Source: an uncultured Clostridia bacterium
GTDB lineage: Bacteria > Bacillota_A > Clostridia > UMGS1840 > HGM11507
Assembly: GCA_934403665.1 (NCBI GenBank)
Contig: CAKRUL010000007.1
Span: 1 to 14,804, forward strand
Length of the DNA: 14,804 nucleotides
Direction: 5' to 3'
Below the pieces are notes generated by a model that had not been told where the DNA came from, searched no databases, and saw nothing but the letters and a program-made list of their open reading frames with translations. Shown here piece by piece: positions 14,504-14,804 of this stretch. A program made the translations under genes and the position numbers. The first letter of the stretch is position 1. The number at the start of each line of letters is the position of its first letter.

Positions 14504-14804
14504 GTGGTAAAAAATCCAAAAATTAAAGTGATACCACTGGGCGGACTCAATGAGATCGGAAAAAACCTTACTGTGATCGAAAGCAGTAAGGACATCGTTG
14601 TCCTGGACTGTGGTATCGCATTTCCGGATGAAGAAATGCTGGGGGTTGATTTGGTTATCCCCGACATCTCTTATCTGATAAAAAATAAGAAAAAAGTCCG
14701 CGGAATTGTGCTGACGCATGGTCATGAGGATCACATCGGCGCCCTTCCGTATGTTTTAAAGGACATTAATGTGCCGGTATTCGGCACGAAGCTGACCCTT
14801 GGGT
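14504..14804 (+). CDS. rnj: Ribonuclease J, 5' part (cut by the window edge)
   Basis: The first 100 codons plus one base of a gene running off the right edge. A GTG start at 14504 is chosen because TGGAGG lies 7 bases upstream; an in-frame ATG at 14477 lacks a ribosome site. The protein begins MVKNPKIKVIPLGGLNEIGK (the RNase J opening), followed by VLDCGIAFPDEEMLGVD (33-49) and the metallo-beta-lactamase zinc motif THGHEDHIGALPY, with ligands H72, H74, D76 and H77. RNase J is the dual 5'-3' exonuclease and endonuclease that drives mRNA decay and rRNA maturation in Firmicutes, working in the cytoplasm near the degradosome. The beta-CASP and C-terminal domains are outside the window. The long structured leader suggests post-transcriptional control. 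Confidence 0.95.
   Translation, partial: MVKNPKIKVIPLGGLNEIGKNLTVIESSKDIVVLDCGIAFPDEEMLGVDLVIPDISYLIKNKKKVRGIVLTHGHEDHIGALPYVLKDINVPVFGTKLTLG

Overview
The window looks like a chromosomal segment from a spore-forming, mainly anaerobic Clostridia-type Firmicute, possibly an Oscillospiraceae or related lineage. The support is a Spo0A-type response regulator, a YtaF-type sporulation membrane protein, an S-layer-homology (SLH) surface protein, an FprA-type flavodiiron protein, RNase J, strong AGGAGG-like Shine-Dalgarno (SD) sites and near-consensus sigma-A promoters (several with exactly 17-base spacers). The lineage is inference; no rRNA or other phylogenetic marker was compared. I see no transposase, integrase, CRISPR array, tRNA or rRNA, and nothing that clearly marks horizontal transfer.

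Layout. 1-407 (-) is the 5' part of an RsmB/RsmF-like rRNA m5C methyltransferase. It is divergent from an AraC-family regulator at 608-1504 (+). A Spo0A-like regulator with its own promoter and a leader of about 175 bases follows at 1829-2587 (+), and faces recG at 2617-4668 (-). recG is the second gene of a two-gene operon whose first gene, 4673-5428 (-), encodes an unrecognised zinc-ribbon protein. Next are a secreted SLH-domain protein at 5588-6697 (-) and a divergent GNAT acetyltransferase at 6914-7492 (+). An A-type flavoprotein (O2/NO reductase) lies at 7596-8762 (+), and converges on a two-domain acyltransferase-like protein at 8871-9932 (-) across a terminator hairpin. Then comes ytaF at 10131-10694 (+), converging on nagB at 10863-11585 (-) across a 17-bp bidirectional terminator. 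A 787-residue sugar nucleotidyltransferase / hexapeptide / phosphomannomutase-like fusion occupies 11850-14213 (+). The window ends in the first 100 codons of RNase J (14504 onward, +), preceded by a leader with a two-helix inverted-repeat structure.

How the genes fit together. Most genes are single transcription units with their own promoters, so this is housekeeping chromosome rather than one system. Loose themes are RNA metabolism and genome upkeep (methyltransferase, RNase J, RecG), envelope and amino-sugar metabolism (SLH protein, NagB, nucleotidyltransferase fusion), oxidative or nitrosative defence (flavodiiron protein) and sporulation control (Spo0A-like, YtaF). The points most worth a second look are the altered recognition helix of the Spo0A-like protein, the unknown zinc-ribbon gene coupled to recG, the apparently non-catalytic phosphomannomutase module of the fusion protein, and the structured RNase J leader. 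I did not find a convincing new multi-gene system.
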